The position numbers and the translations under genes were made by a program. A stretch of DNA of 64,000 bases, taken from positions 62,001 through 126,000 of the forward strand of contig CASFTM010000004.1 in the NCBI GenBank assembly GCA_949297775.1, written 5' to 3'. The stretch is from an uncultured bacterium (GTDB taxonomy: Bacteria; Elusimicrobiota; Elusimicrobia; Elusimicrobiales; Elusimicrobiaceae). Below are positions 57,852 to 64,000 of this stretch, one piece after another (the stretch's first letter is position 1; every line of letters starts with the position of its first letter). A model generated the notes under the pieces. The model did no database searches and was not told where the DNA came from. It saw only the letters and a list, made by a program, of their open reading frames with translations.

Positions 57852-58247
57852 TTAACGTTTGGAGAACTGGAAGCGTTTGCGGGCGCCGGGCTGACCGGGT
57901 TTCTTTCTTTCCACCATACGGGGATCGCGGGTAAGATAACCGGCCTTCTTCACGGCTTTTTTCAGATCTTCGCTGATAGCAGCCAAAGAGCGCGCGATGG
58001 CATGGCGCAGGGCGCCGGCCTGGGACGATACACCGCCGCCGATAACTTTGGCGTTAACGTCGTATTCTTTTTCCAGGTTGGTCACCACGAGCGGCGCCTT
58101 GACGGCGGCTTTGCAGCGGGCGTGGTTGCCAAAGTATTCGTCCAGAGATTTGGCGTTAACGGTAATGACGCCTTTGCCTTTCAACAATTCTACCTGGGCG
58201 ACGGAGGTTTTTCTTCTTCCGGTTTTAAGTTCTTTCGTATTGTTCAT
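57852..58247 (-). CDS. rpsI: 30S ribosomal protein S9
   Basis: 131 aa, the normal length. TGRRKTSVAQVELLKGKG (about 8-25), GGGVSSQAGALRHAIARSLAAI (about 71-92 in two parts), LTRDPRMVERKKPGQPGARKRFQFSKR at the C-terminus, ending in the universal SKR that reaches the P-site tRNA. Follows rplM by 15 bp, the usual bacterial order. Confidence 0.97.
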   Translation of the reverse strand: MNNTKELKTGRRKTSVAQVELLKGKGVITVNAKSLDEYFGNHARCKAAVKAPLVVTNLEKEYDVNAKVIGGGVSSQAGALRHAIARSLAAISEDLKKAVKKAGYLTRDPRMVERKKPGQPGARKRFQFSKR

Positions 58248-58262
58248 AAATTTCTATCCCTC

Positions 58263-58688
58263 TTATTTACCAAAGCGTTCGGTGAAGGCATGTTCTTCGC
58301 CGGCGAACAGTCTCAAGCGTTTCATTCTGGGCGCGCGGAGTTTGTTTTCGTCCAACATTCTCTTAACGGCCAATTCCAATACTCTGGTGGGGTTCTTTTC
58401 CAACACTCTTTTTACCGGCGTTTCTTTGGCGCCTTTGGCATAACCGGAGTGGGAGAAGTAAACCTTCTGTTCCATTTTGTTGCCGGTCAATTTGATTTTG
58501 CCGGCGTTGGTGACAACGACGAAATCGCCGCAGTCCATATGAGGCGTATAGGTTTTTTTGTGTTTACCCATCAGCAAGACGGCAATTTGGGTAGCCAGTC
58601 TGCCCAGGGTTTGGCCCGTGGCGTCAATATGATGCCATTTGCGGGTGGTTTCAACTTCCTTAACGGAAGGCAAAAAAGTTTTTGTCAT
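58263..58688 (-). CDS. rplM: 50S ribosomal protein L13
   Basis: 141 aa, normal length. RKWHHIDATGQTLGRLAT (about 16-33), LMGKHKKTYTPHMDCGDFVVV (two parts, about 38-58), GNKMEQKVYFSHSGY and MLDENKLRAPRMKRL match L13. AAGGT precedes the ATG at moderate spacing. The approximately 70-nt leader has a small hairpin (58721-58740). First gene of the rplM-rpsI operon. Confidence 0.97.
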   Translation of the reverse strand: MTKTFLPSVKEVETTRKWHHIDATGQTLGRLATQIAVLLMGKHKKTYTPHMDCGDFVVVTNAGKIKLTGNKMEQKVYFSHSGYAKGAKETPVKRVLEKNPTRVLELAVKRMLDENKLRAPRMKRLRLFAGEEHAFTERFGK

Positions 58689-58720
58689 AATTTTTGTTTC
58701 TACCTTGTGTAATTAATGCG

Positions 58721-58740
58721 CAGCGGAGTGGTGGCCGCTG
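58721..58740 (-). promoter_or_regulatory. Leader hairpin before rplM
   Basis: CAGCGG / CCGCTG with an 8-nt loop, between the predicted -10 (TATAAT, 58772-58767 on the minus strand) and the rplM start. L13 leaders are self-regulated in some bacteria; that this is one is only a possibility. Confidence 0.35.
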
Positions 58741-58766
58741 TCTTAATGACTCGTGGTTTCCTATAT

Positions 58767-58772
58767 ATTATA
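58767..58772 (-). promoter_or_regulatory. -10 box of the rplM-rpsI operon
   Basis: TATAAT on the minus strand; the -35 is not clear. Confidence 0.5.
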
Positions 58773-58791
58773 TCAAAATTTAGTGGATTTT

Positions 58792-59799
58792 TTATATTTT
58801 CTCGCCAGCAGGCGGCATACCGGCTTCCAGCCGAAGCAGCGTTTGGGCAAAAAGGGTTTCTATATCGGCCTGGGCGTCCAGCCGCACAAACTGCCCGCGC
58901 ACGTCCGCCGCACCGGGAAAATCTTTTATCCAATATCCGGCGGTTTTGCGGCTGCGGTTTACGCCGATGCGCTCCCCATAGTAAGCTACATTTTCCCGAA
59001 TAAGGTCCAAATAAATCCGCAGGCGGCTTGCCGGACTGTGGGAAGAAGAATCCTTTCCTTCAAAAACATCTATGATATCCCGGAAAATATACGGATTGCC
59101 CACCGCACCGCGCCCAATCATCACGCCAGCACAGCCCGCCTCTAAAAAGGACTTCGCCGTTTGGGCGTCCACAATACCGCCGTTTCCAATAACTGGTATT
59201 TTTACGGCGGCGCACGCCTCCGCCACCGCCGGAATATTGGGCGGACCGGAATGAACATCCACCGCCGCGCGGGCATGCAGCACTACGGCGCTGGCTCCGG
59301 CGTTCTCGGCCAGTTTGGCCATCCGCACGCTTAACAGTTCTTTATGCGTCAGCGCGATGCGCGTTTTAAGCGTAACCGGAATTTTAACGCTTTTTACAGC
59401 CGCTTCCACCAACCGCCCCAGCTTGGCTTCGTCCTTCATCAGTACGCAGCCGGCGCCGGCTTTATTAATTTTTTTAACGGGGCAGCCGGCATTTAAATCT
59501 ACAATATCGGCCCCCTGCGCTTCGGCGTTGCGGGCGGCCTCGGCGATAGTCGCTTCGTCCGAACCGAAAATTTGCATAGAAACGGGGTGCTCCCGGGGAT
59601 TAATTTGCAGCATACGCCCGCTTTTGGCATTTCCGTAATGCAAGGCGTGGGCGGACACCATTTCCGCACACACAAGGCCCGCGCCGCCTTTCAAACATAA
59701 CACACGGAAAGGAGCATCGGTAATTCCCGCCATCGGCGCCAACAGCAAATTATTGGCGGCGGTAAAAGAGCCTATTGCAAGCGGGCGGATGTATGTCAT
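58792..59799 (-). CDS. dus: tRNA-dihydrouridine synthase (DusB-like)
   Basis: 335 aa from ATG 59799, which overlaps the upstream stop (ATGA). FMN enzyme that reduces uridines in the tRNA D-loop. LLAPMAGITDAPFR (about 18-31), MQIFGSDEATI (about 74-84), DLNAGCPVKKINKAGAGC (about 99-116) with the catalytic Cys of NxGCP, TLKTRIAL, VLHARAA (family usually H-x-R) and VIGNGGI, MIGRGAVGNPYIF for FMN binding. A helical tRNA-binding tail follows. Last gene of the nucleotidase run, so probably co-transcribed by proximity only. Confidence 0.93.
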   Translation of the reverse strand: MTYIRPLAIGSFTAANNLLLAPMAGITDAPFRVLCLKGGAGLVCAEMVSAHALHYGNAKSGRMLQINPREHPVSMQIFGSDEATIAEAARNAEAQGADIVDLNAGCPVKKINKAGAGCVLMKDEAKLGRLVEAAVKSVKIPVTLKTRIALTHKELLSVRMAKLAENAGASAVVLHARAAVDVHSGPPNIPAVAEACAAVKIPVIGNGGIVDAQTAKSFLEAGCAGVMIGRGAVGNPYIFRDIIDVFEGKDSSSHSPASRLRIYLDLIRENVAYYGERIGVNRSRKTAGYWIKDFPGAADVRGQFVRLDAQADIETLFAQTLLRLEAGMPPAGEKI

Positions 59800-61286
59800 A
59801 AGACACGCTGCCAACGGCCAGTTTCCGGGGCCAATACCGTTTTTTGCCGGGACAGACAGGAACGCATAATCTGGCGGGCTTCCACGAACGTATTTTTAAA
59901 TTCCAAGGAATCAATAAATCCGTCGTGTCCAAAACCTCCCGCCAGCACATGGTCCGTTACCGCAAAACGATAGGTTTCATTCGGGCGGATGATGCGCCCA
60001 TTATCCAAGGTTACCCGGCGGATTTTGCGCCCGTTGGGGGTTGAGGTATAGGTAACGGAAAAGCCGGCAATCTGCGGGAAGTTATCTTTGGCGTTAAGAG
60101 AAGATTCCAGCGCTTTTAAAAAAGCTTCCCCGCGAATTGTGATAAACGTGATATTATCCCCATACGGATAAGTCTTATACAAATCGTACTCCGTCAGTTT
60201 CCCTGCCGGCAGAGAACTGCGAATAGAGTCCGAATTAAGGATAGCCCCATCCAATTTTGACCATTTGTACAGACACTGCGTCAACAAATTTCCTAACGGA
60301 GATTCCTGCTCAAAAGAAGTGGCAATCGGTTCGGGCAGTTCCGCCACGCGTGCATTCATTTTTTTGCGCGTTTCAGCCCGCAATAATTCTGCCCGGTGGG
60401 CAATACTGGCGTCCTCCCCATAAGATTCCTTTAACAAAGCAAGGTCCTCAAACGCCACATCCCGCAACTGCTTATCTTCATCAAAAGATAATTGGATATG
60501 GCCCACGCTGTCCAGCTTGGAACCGGGATAGACAATCAGGGTTTGGTTGATTTGGTCTGTTTCGGCGTTTTCACGGTCCTTATTGGAGCTTAAAATCAAA
60601 TCAATGCCGGGGGTTTCTTCGGCAATGGAAGTTTCGCTTACGCTGTTTTCCTGCGCCGCCGCCAGAGAGCTTAATACAATAATATAATCCACGCCCTTTT
60701 CCCGCAGCAAAGCGGTCATTTCCTGCGCGACGGATACCGGGTCCAACGCTTGCAGTCCCAGCAAACGGGCTTTATTTTTATTAACCGTCTGCGGATCTAT
60801 CAACCCAAAAATACCGATTTTAATCCCATTTACCGTCCGGATTTGGTAATCGTGCATTGGCCAAGGAATTTTATTTTCCAGCCGCAGGTTAGACACCACA
60901 AACGGATAGGGCATTTCGCGCACGATATCACGCAAAGAAGGCCAGCCGTACACCAAATCTTTATCGCTGATAGTTCCGGCGGTATAAGGCAAAGTGCGGG
61001 CTAATTCCGCCACATAAGCGCCCTTGGTCATATTGCCTTCCGGAGCGGAACCAAACCAGTTCCCGCCGTCAAACAACAGGAAATCGCCTTCGCGGTTTTG
61101 TAAAAAATTTTTCAGCACCGCATATCCGCCCGCCTCGCGGTTATTCCACCTCGGTTCCGGACGGGACCAATAAAATCCTTCTACATCCGCCGTAAAAAAC
61201 ACATCTATATGAATGCGTTCTTCCTGCCGGCAGGCACCTAACAGGCACAGCCCTATAACAAGCCAAAAAATTTTCTTCGCGCGCAT
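59796..61286 (-). CDS. Lipoprotein of the 5'-nucleotidase (UshA) family with lost metal site
   Basis: 496 aa from ATG 61286. Lipobox LLGAC (Cys about 19). The fold of a two-domain UshA-type nucleotidase is recognisable: FFTADVEGF, LLFDGGNWFGS, VLSSL and LILSSN occupy the places of YHTSDVHGF, LLDSGDFANG, VLVHDS and VLGGHAH in its neighbour, and GTISDKD replaces GNHEFDF. Thus nearly every His and Asp ligand of the dinuclear metal site is gone and phosphatase activity is unlikely. The C-terminal domain keeps DLYKTYPYGDNITFI. It may be a nucleotide-binding lipoprotein. Starts 1 nt after the upstream stop. Confidence 0.88.
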   Translation of the reverse strand: MRAKKIFWLVIGLCLLGACRQEERIHIDVFFTADVEGFYWSRPEPRWNNREAGGYAVLKNFLQNREGDFLLFDGGNWFGSAPEGNMTKGAYVAELARTLPYTAGTISDKDLVYGWPSLRDIVREMPYPFVVSNLRLENKIPWPMHDYQIRTVNGIKIGIFGLIDPQTVNKNKARLLGLQALDPVSVAQEMTALLREKGVDYIIVLSSLAAAQENSVSETSIAEETPGIDLILSSNKDRENAETDQINQTLIVYPGSKLDSVGHIQLSFDEDKQLRDVAFEDLALLKESYGEDASIAHRAELLRAETRKKMNARVAELPEPIATSFEQESPLGNLLTQCLYKWSKLDGAILNSDSIRSSLPAGKLTEYDLYKTYPYGDNITFITIRGEAFLKALESSLNAKDNFPQIAGFSVTYTSTPNGRKIRRVTLDNGRIIRPNETYRFAVTDHVLAGGFGHDGFIDSLEFKNTFVEARQIMRSCLSRQKTVLAPETGRWQRVL

Positions 61287-61287
61287 A

Positions 61288-62751
61288 TTACCGCTGGTAA
61301 ATCCTCCCTGTTTCAGGTGCAACGGCCGGCCCTTTACGCAAAGCATCTTCCATTAGATCTCGGATCGTTTTAGAACCGAGAGGCTTTTTATCCTTAGCCG
61401 AAATATGCTTAAACATCCAGCCTTCGCTGCCGCCGTTGGCGATATAGGTATTGGTAGCCAGCGTATATTTGCGCCGGTTTTGCACAGGCTGGCCGTCCAC
61501 AAAAATTTCAATATCTTTGATTTTGCCTTTTTTATTTTTCGTATAGGTAACCGTCATCCCGGAATAGGAAAACAAGCTGTTGGGCGCAAAACTCTTTTTT
61601 ACAAATTTCTTTAAAAATTTTCCGTCCACCGTTACCAGCGTTACCGTGTTGTCAAAAGGATGGATGTCAATCAAATCCCGTTTGGTAACCGGTCCTTTTT
61701 CCATATCCACACGGGTACCGCCGTTGTTATGGATGGCAATCTGCGTGCCGGCATATTCCCGGATTAAATCGGCAATCCAATCATTCAGCGGGGCGTCCTG
61801 GCGGTCGGCCTGCGCCTGGCGGGAAAGGGTTTGGGCAGCTTCGCCCAGCACTTCGTCCACTCCCGGTTCCCGCAAGGAATCGGCATACGCTTTTACTTCG
61901 GCGTCTTCGCCGGTCTGCGCCACGACCAAGGGGATTAATTCGGACTTGGCTGATACAAACTTGCCGGTTTTATCGTCCGTTTCTACCGTTATGCGGCTGA
62001 CGTTTTGCAACGCGGTGCCGCTTTCCACAAACAGCGTACCGCCAATGTATTTATTCTGGAAAATATTATGCGCGTGTCCGCCCAACACCACGTGCACCTG
62101 TCCGCCGAACTTACGGGCAATGTCTTTCACATACGATTGCGTGCCGTGCTTTTCATCCTGCAAGGAATCGTGCACCAGCACAATTACTACATCCGGCTGT
62201 TTGCTTTCCAATTCTTTAAGCGCTTTTTTAAGCGCCGGCAGCGGTTTGCCGTAGGAATACAATTTAGAAGGATTGGTAGGGGTCCGGTTCGCCAACCCGA
62301 TGACCGCCACTTTTACGCCGTTTTCATCAAACAATTTATAAGGAAGTACAGACGGCGGATATTTGCCGGTGGACGCTTCAAAAAAGTTAGCCGCCAATAC
62401 CGCAAATTGGGCATTCGCCAGCAAGGGGGCCACTCCTTCGCCTTTAAAATCAAATTCGTGGTTGCCAATGGTAGCGGCGTCGTAACTCATATGGTTCATC
62501 ATTTGTACGCCTTTGAGTCCTTTGGAATTGCGGGTTTCCACCGTTCCGTTGGCAAAATCCCCGCTGTCCAAAAGCATATAGCTGGCGGGGCCGGCTTTGA
62601 TAACCGCCGCCAACGCGGCAAAACCGCCCTGACCATTCTTCGGATAAAAAAATCCGTGCACATCGCTGGTGTGATAAATCGTTGTCGTTTTGGCTGTTAA
62701 AGCCAACGGCAGAAACAAGACTGTTAAAAACAGCAACCAACTTTTTTTCAT
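61288..62751 (-). CDS. Secreted 5'-nucleotidase / UshA-family metallophosphatase
   Basis: 487 aa with a signal peptide (about 1-19) and AAGGAG before the ATG. Calcineurin-like domain with full metal motifs: YHTSDVHGF (about 26-34), LLDSGDFANG (about 60-69), IGNHEFDF (about 96-103), LVHDS (about 192-196) and LGGHAHN (about 222-228). C-terminal 5'-nucleotidase domain with AIHNNGGTRVD, DIHPFDNTVTLV and ANGGSEGW for base binding. Acts in the periplasm on nucleotides or related phosphoesters. It is the middle of three tandem paralogues. Confidence 0.93.
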   Translation of the reverse strand: MKKSWLLFLTVLFLPLALTAKTTTIYHTSDVHGFFYPKNGQGGFAALAAVIKAGPASYMLLDSGDFANGTVETRNSKGLKGVQMMNHMSYDAATIGNHEFDFKGEGVAPLLANAQFAVLAANFFEASTGKYPPSVLPYKLFDENGVKVAVIGLANRTPTNPSKLYSYGKPLPALKKALKELESKQPDVVIVLVHDSLQDEKHGTQSYVKDIARKFGGQVHVVLGGHAHNIFQNKYIGGTLFVESGTALQNVSRITVETDDKTGKFVSAKSELIPLVVAQTGEDAEVKAYADSLREPGVDEVLGEAAQTLSRQAQADRQDAPLNDWIADLIREYAGTQIAIHNNGGTRVDMEKGPVTKRDLIDIHPFDNTVTLVTVDGKFLKKFVKKSFAPNSLFSYSGMTVTYTKNKKGKIKDIEIFVDGQPVQNRRKYTLATNTYIANGGSEGWMFKHISAKDKKPLGSKTIRDLMEDALRKGPAVAPETGRIYQR

Positions 62752-62827
62752 AAGCCATTCTCCTTGCCGTAGGAATATTTTTATGGTAACAAAAACGCCG
62801 CGGCCCCTTCAAGGCGCGCGGCAAAAT

Positions 62828-64000
62828 TTATCTTTCTATCGTACGCCCACTGGAAGGCGGGAGCACAGCTCCGTTTCTAAACTCGTTCTCCAGTACCTGG
62901 CGCATGGTTTGGGTGCCGGCGGGGCGGATACTGCCTTCGGGCAGAGTTTTAAACAATTTCCCTTCGCTTCCGCCGCCCGCCACATAGGAGTTAACGGACA
63001 CCGTATATTGTTTGTCTTCCTGCAGGCGCTGCCCGCGGACCCAAATTGTAAGATTTTTAATTTTCCCGTTTTTTGTTTTGTGATACGTCATAGTTAATCC
63101 GGAGTAGGCCAGCCGGTTCCACGGGATAAGCCCGCCTTCCACCAACTTTTTTAAGAACGCCCCGCTGACTTGCGCGGTAACCACCGTGTTATCAAACGGA
63201 TATAAATCAATAATATCGCGCCGGGTAATATCCCCCTTCGGCAAGCCCACGCGCGCCCCGCCTGTATTGTGAATGCATACATCCGCCGGCGCATAGCGGC
63301 AAGTGGCGTCCGCCACCCAGTTATCCACGGGCGAGTCCATATGCCCGGGCGTTTGGGTGCGTTTTTCCAACGCGGCGGAAGCTTGCCCTATCACTTCGTC
63401 CACTCCCGGTTCGCGCAAAGACTCGGCATATTTTTTGATTTTGGCATCTTCGCCGGTTTGGGCAATATCCAAAGAAATCAATTCCGATTCAGCGGACAGA
63501 ACTTTCCCCGTTTTATCATCGGTTTCCAGTGTTACTTTGGTGACGTATTGGAAGTTGCTCCCGCTTTCAGCAAACAAAATACCGCCGCGGCGTTCGTTTT
63601 GGAAAATCTTGTGTGCATGCCCGCCTAACACCACATCTACCCGTCCGGAAAGTTGCCGTCCGATGTCGCCCATATAATGCGGCTGCCCGGGGCGGTCGTC
63701 CGCTAAGGAATCGTGCGCCAGCACTACCACCACATTCGGCTTTTTGGCGGAGACTTCTTCCAACGCTTTTTTCAACGCCGGGAACGGTTTGGATAATTTG
63801 TACTGTTGGATTTTTTTGGTAGGGTTTTGATTGGCCAACCCGATGACCGCCACTTTTACGCCGTCCACCTTAAAAATTTTATACGGGAGTACGCCCTTGG
63901 GATATTCCCCCGTCCGGGCGTCCGTCAAATTGGCGGCCAATATGGCAAAGTCCGCCTTTTTAAGCATAGCGGAAAATCCTTCGTCCTTAAAAGCAAACTC
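62828..64000 (-). CDS. 5'-nucleotidase / UshA-family metallophosphatase (N-terminus outside window)
   Basis: The frame is open to the right edge; the first residues present (EFAFKDEG) align with the EFDFKGEG after GNH in the next gene, so about 100 N-terminal residues are missing. LAHDSLADD (about 90 in the visible part), LGGHAHK, CIHNTGGARV, DLYPFDNTVVTA and AGGGSEGK are present, so the remaining metal and base-binding motifs are intact. About 75 bp separate it from the middle paralogue, so the three genes probably share a transcript. Confidence 0.9.
   Translation of the reverse strand, partial: EFAFKDEGFSAMLKKADFAILAANLTDARTGEYPKGVLPYKIFKVDGVKVAVIGLANQNPTKKIQQYKLSKPFPALKKALEEVSAKKPNVVVVLAHDSLADDRPGQPHYMGDIGRQLSGRVDVVLGGHAHKIFQNERRGGILFAESGSNFQYVTKVTLETDDKTGKVLSAESELISLDIAQTGEDAKIKKYAESLREPGVDEVIGQASAALEKRTQTPGHMDSPVDNWVADATCRYAPADVCIHNTGGARVGLPKGDITRRDIIDLYPFDNTVVTAQVSGAFLKKLVEGGLIPWNRLAYSGLTMTYHKTKNGKIKNLTIWVRGQRLQEDKQYTVSVNSYVAGGGSEGKLFKTLPEGSIRPAGTQTMRQVLENEFRNGAVLPPSSGRTIER

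Overview
The window looks like a chromosomal segment of an anaerobic, diderm, gut-associated bacterium. I favour the Elusimicrobiota (relatives of Elusimicrobium), because several type IV pilin-like genes are scattered with no pilus machinery nearby, next to an ultra-anaerobic metabolism. The envelope is Gram-negative: lipoproteins, an RND efflux pump with an outer-membrane factor, and secreted enzymes. Anaerobic signs are a group B-like [FeFe]-hydrogenase, an Fe-S L-serine dehydratase and a probable Re-citrate synthase. A secreted choloylglycine-hydrolase-family enzyme fits a gut habitat. The phylum call is an inference from gene content, not a measured placement. I see no phage, insertion sequence or CRISPR array.

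Layout. 1-7.6 kb: two secreted proteins (one cut by the window edge) whose C-terminus resembles a response-regulator receiver, a DUF1646-type transporter, a Lys/Ala-rich secreted helix, a Cys-rich pilin-like protein, two MntP-like exporters, and a serine dehydratase-nitroreductase pair. 7.7-11.3 kb: a degenerate GGDEF-EAL protein, tRNA-His and an AT-rich orphan membrane gene. 11.4-16.8 kb: a minus-strand lipid cluster equivalent to E. coli ynbABCD, with a frameshift in ynbA. 17-25.5 kb: a hydrolase, a decayed gene, nadE, two pilin-like genes, two glycosyltransferases, a GH3-like protein and a bile-salt-hydrolase-like enzyme. 25.7-31.7 kb: a complete tripartite RND efflux operon. 31.8-37.4 kb: cysK, a secreted protein, cardiolipin synthase, an EEP phosphatase/nuclease and the hydrogenase. 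37.5-43.9 kb: a pilin, a repeat island, deoB, a glycosyltransferase and an intact EAL phosphodiesterase. 44-48 kb: a four-gene operon for acetyl-CoA plus oxaloacetate to 2-oxoglutarate (Re-citrate synthase, two-subunit aconitase, NAD-type isocitrate dehydrogenase). 48.2-58.7 kb: a CorC/HlyC protein, CopA with a built-in CopZ, an FAD oxidoreductase, a HAD hydrolase, purA-purB, a second repeat island, a secreted protein, and rplM-rpsI. 58.8-64 kb: a dihydrouridine synthase and three tandem 5'-nucleotidase-family proteins, one of them with its metal motifs lost.

The most unusual material is non-coding. Two intergenic islands (38.05-38.6 kb and 56.6-57.05 kb) share a long three-part hairpin in which arm sequences differ between the copies at six base pairs with pairing kept each time, while the internal loops are identical. 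The same islands carry several copies of an approximately 85-bp repeat. I found no match to a known element class by eye. Also notable are at least six genes whose -10 box lies 6-7 nt before the start codon with no Shine-Dalgarno (apparent leaderless genes), a pilin start codon in the loop of a perfect 16-bp hairpin, and an internal ribosome site in copA that would make a free CopZ-like chaperone.
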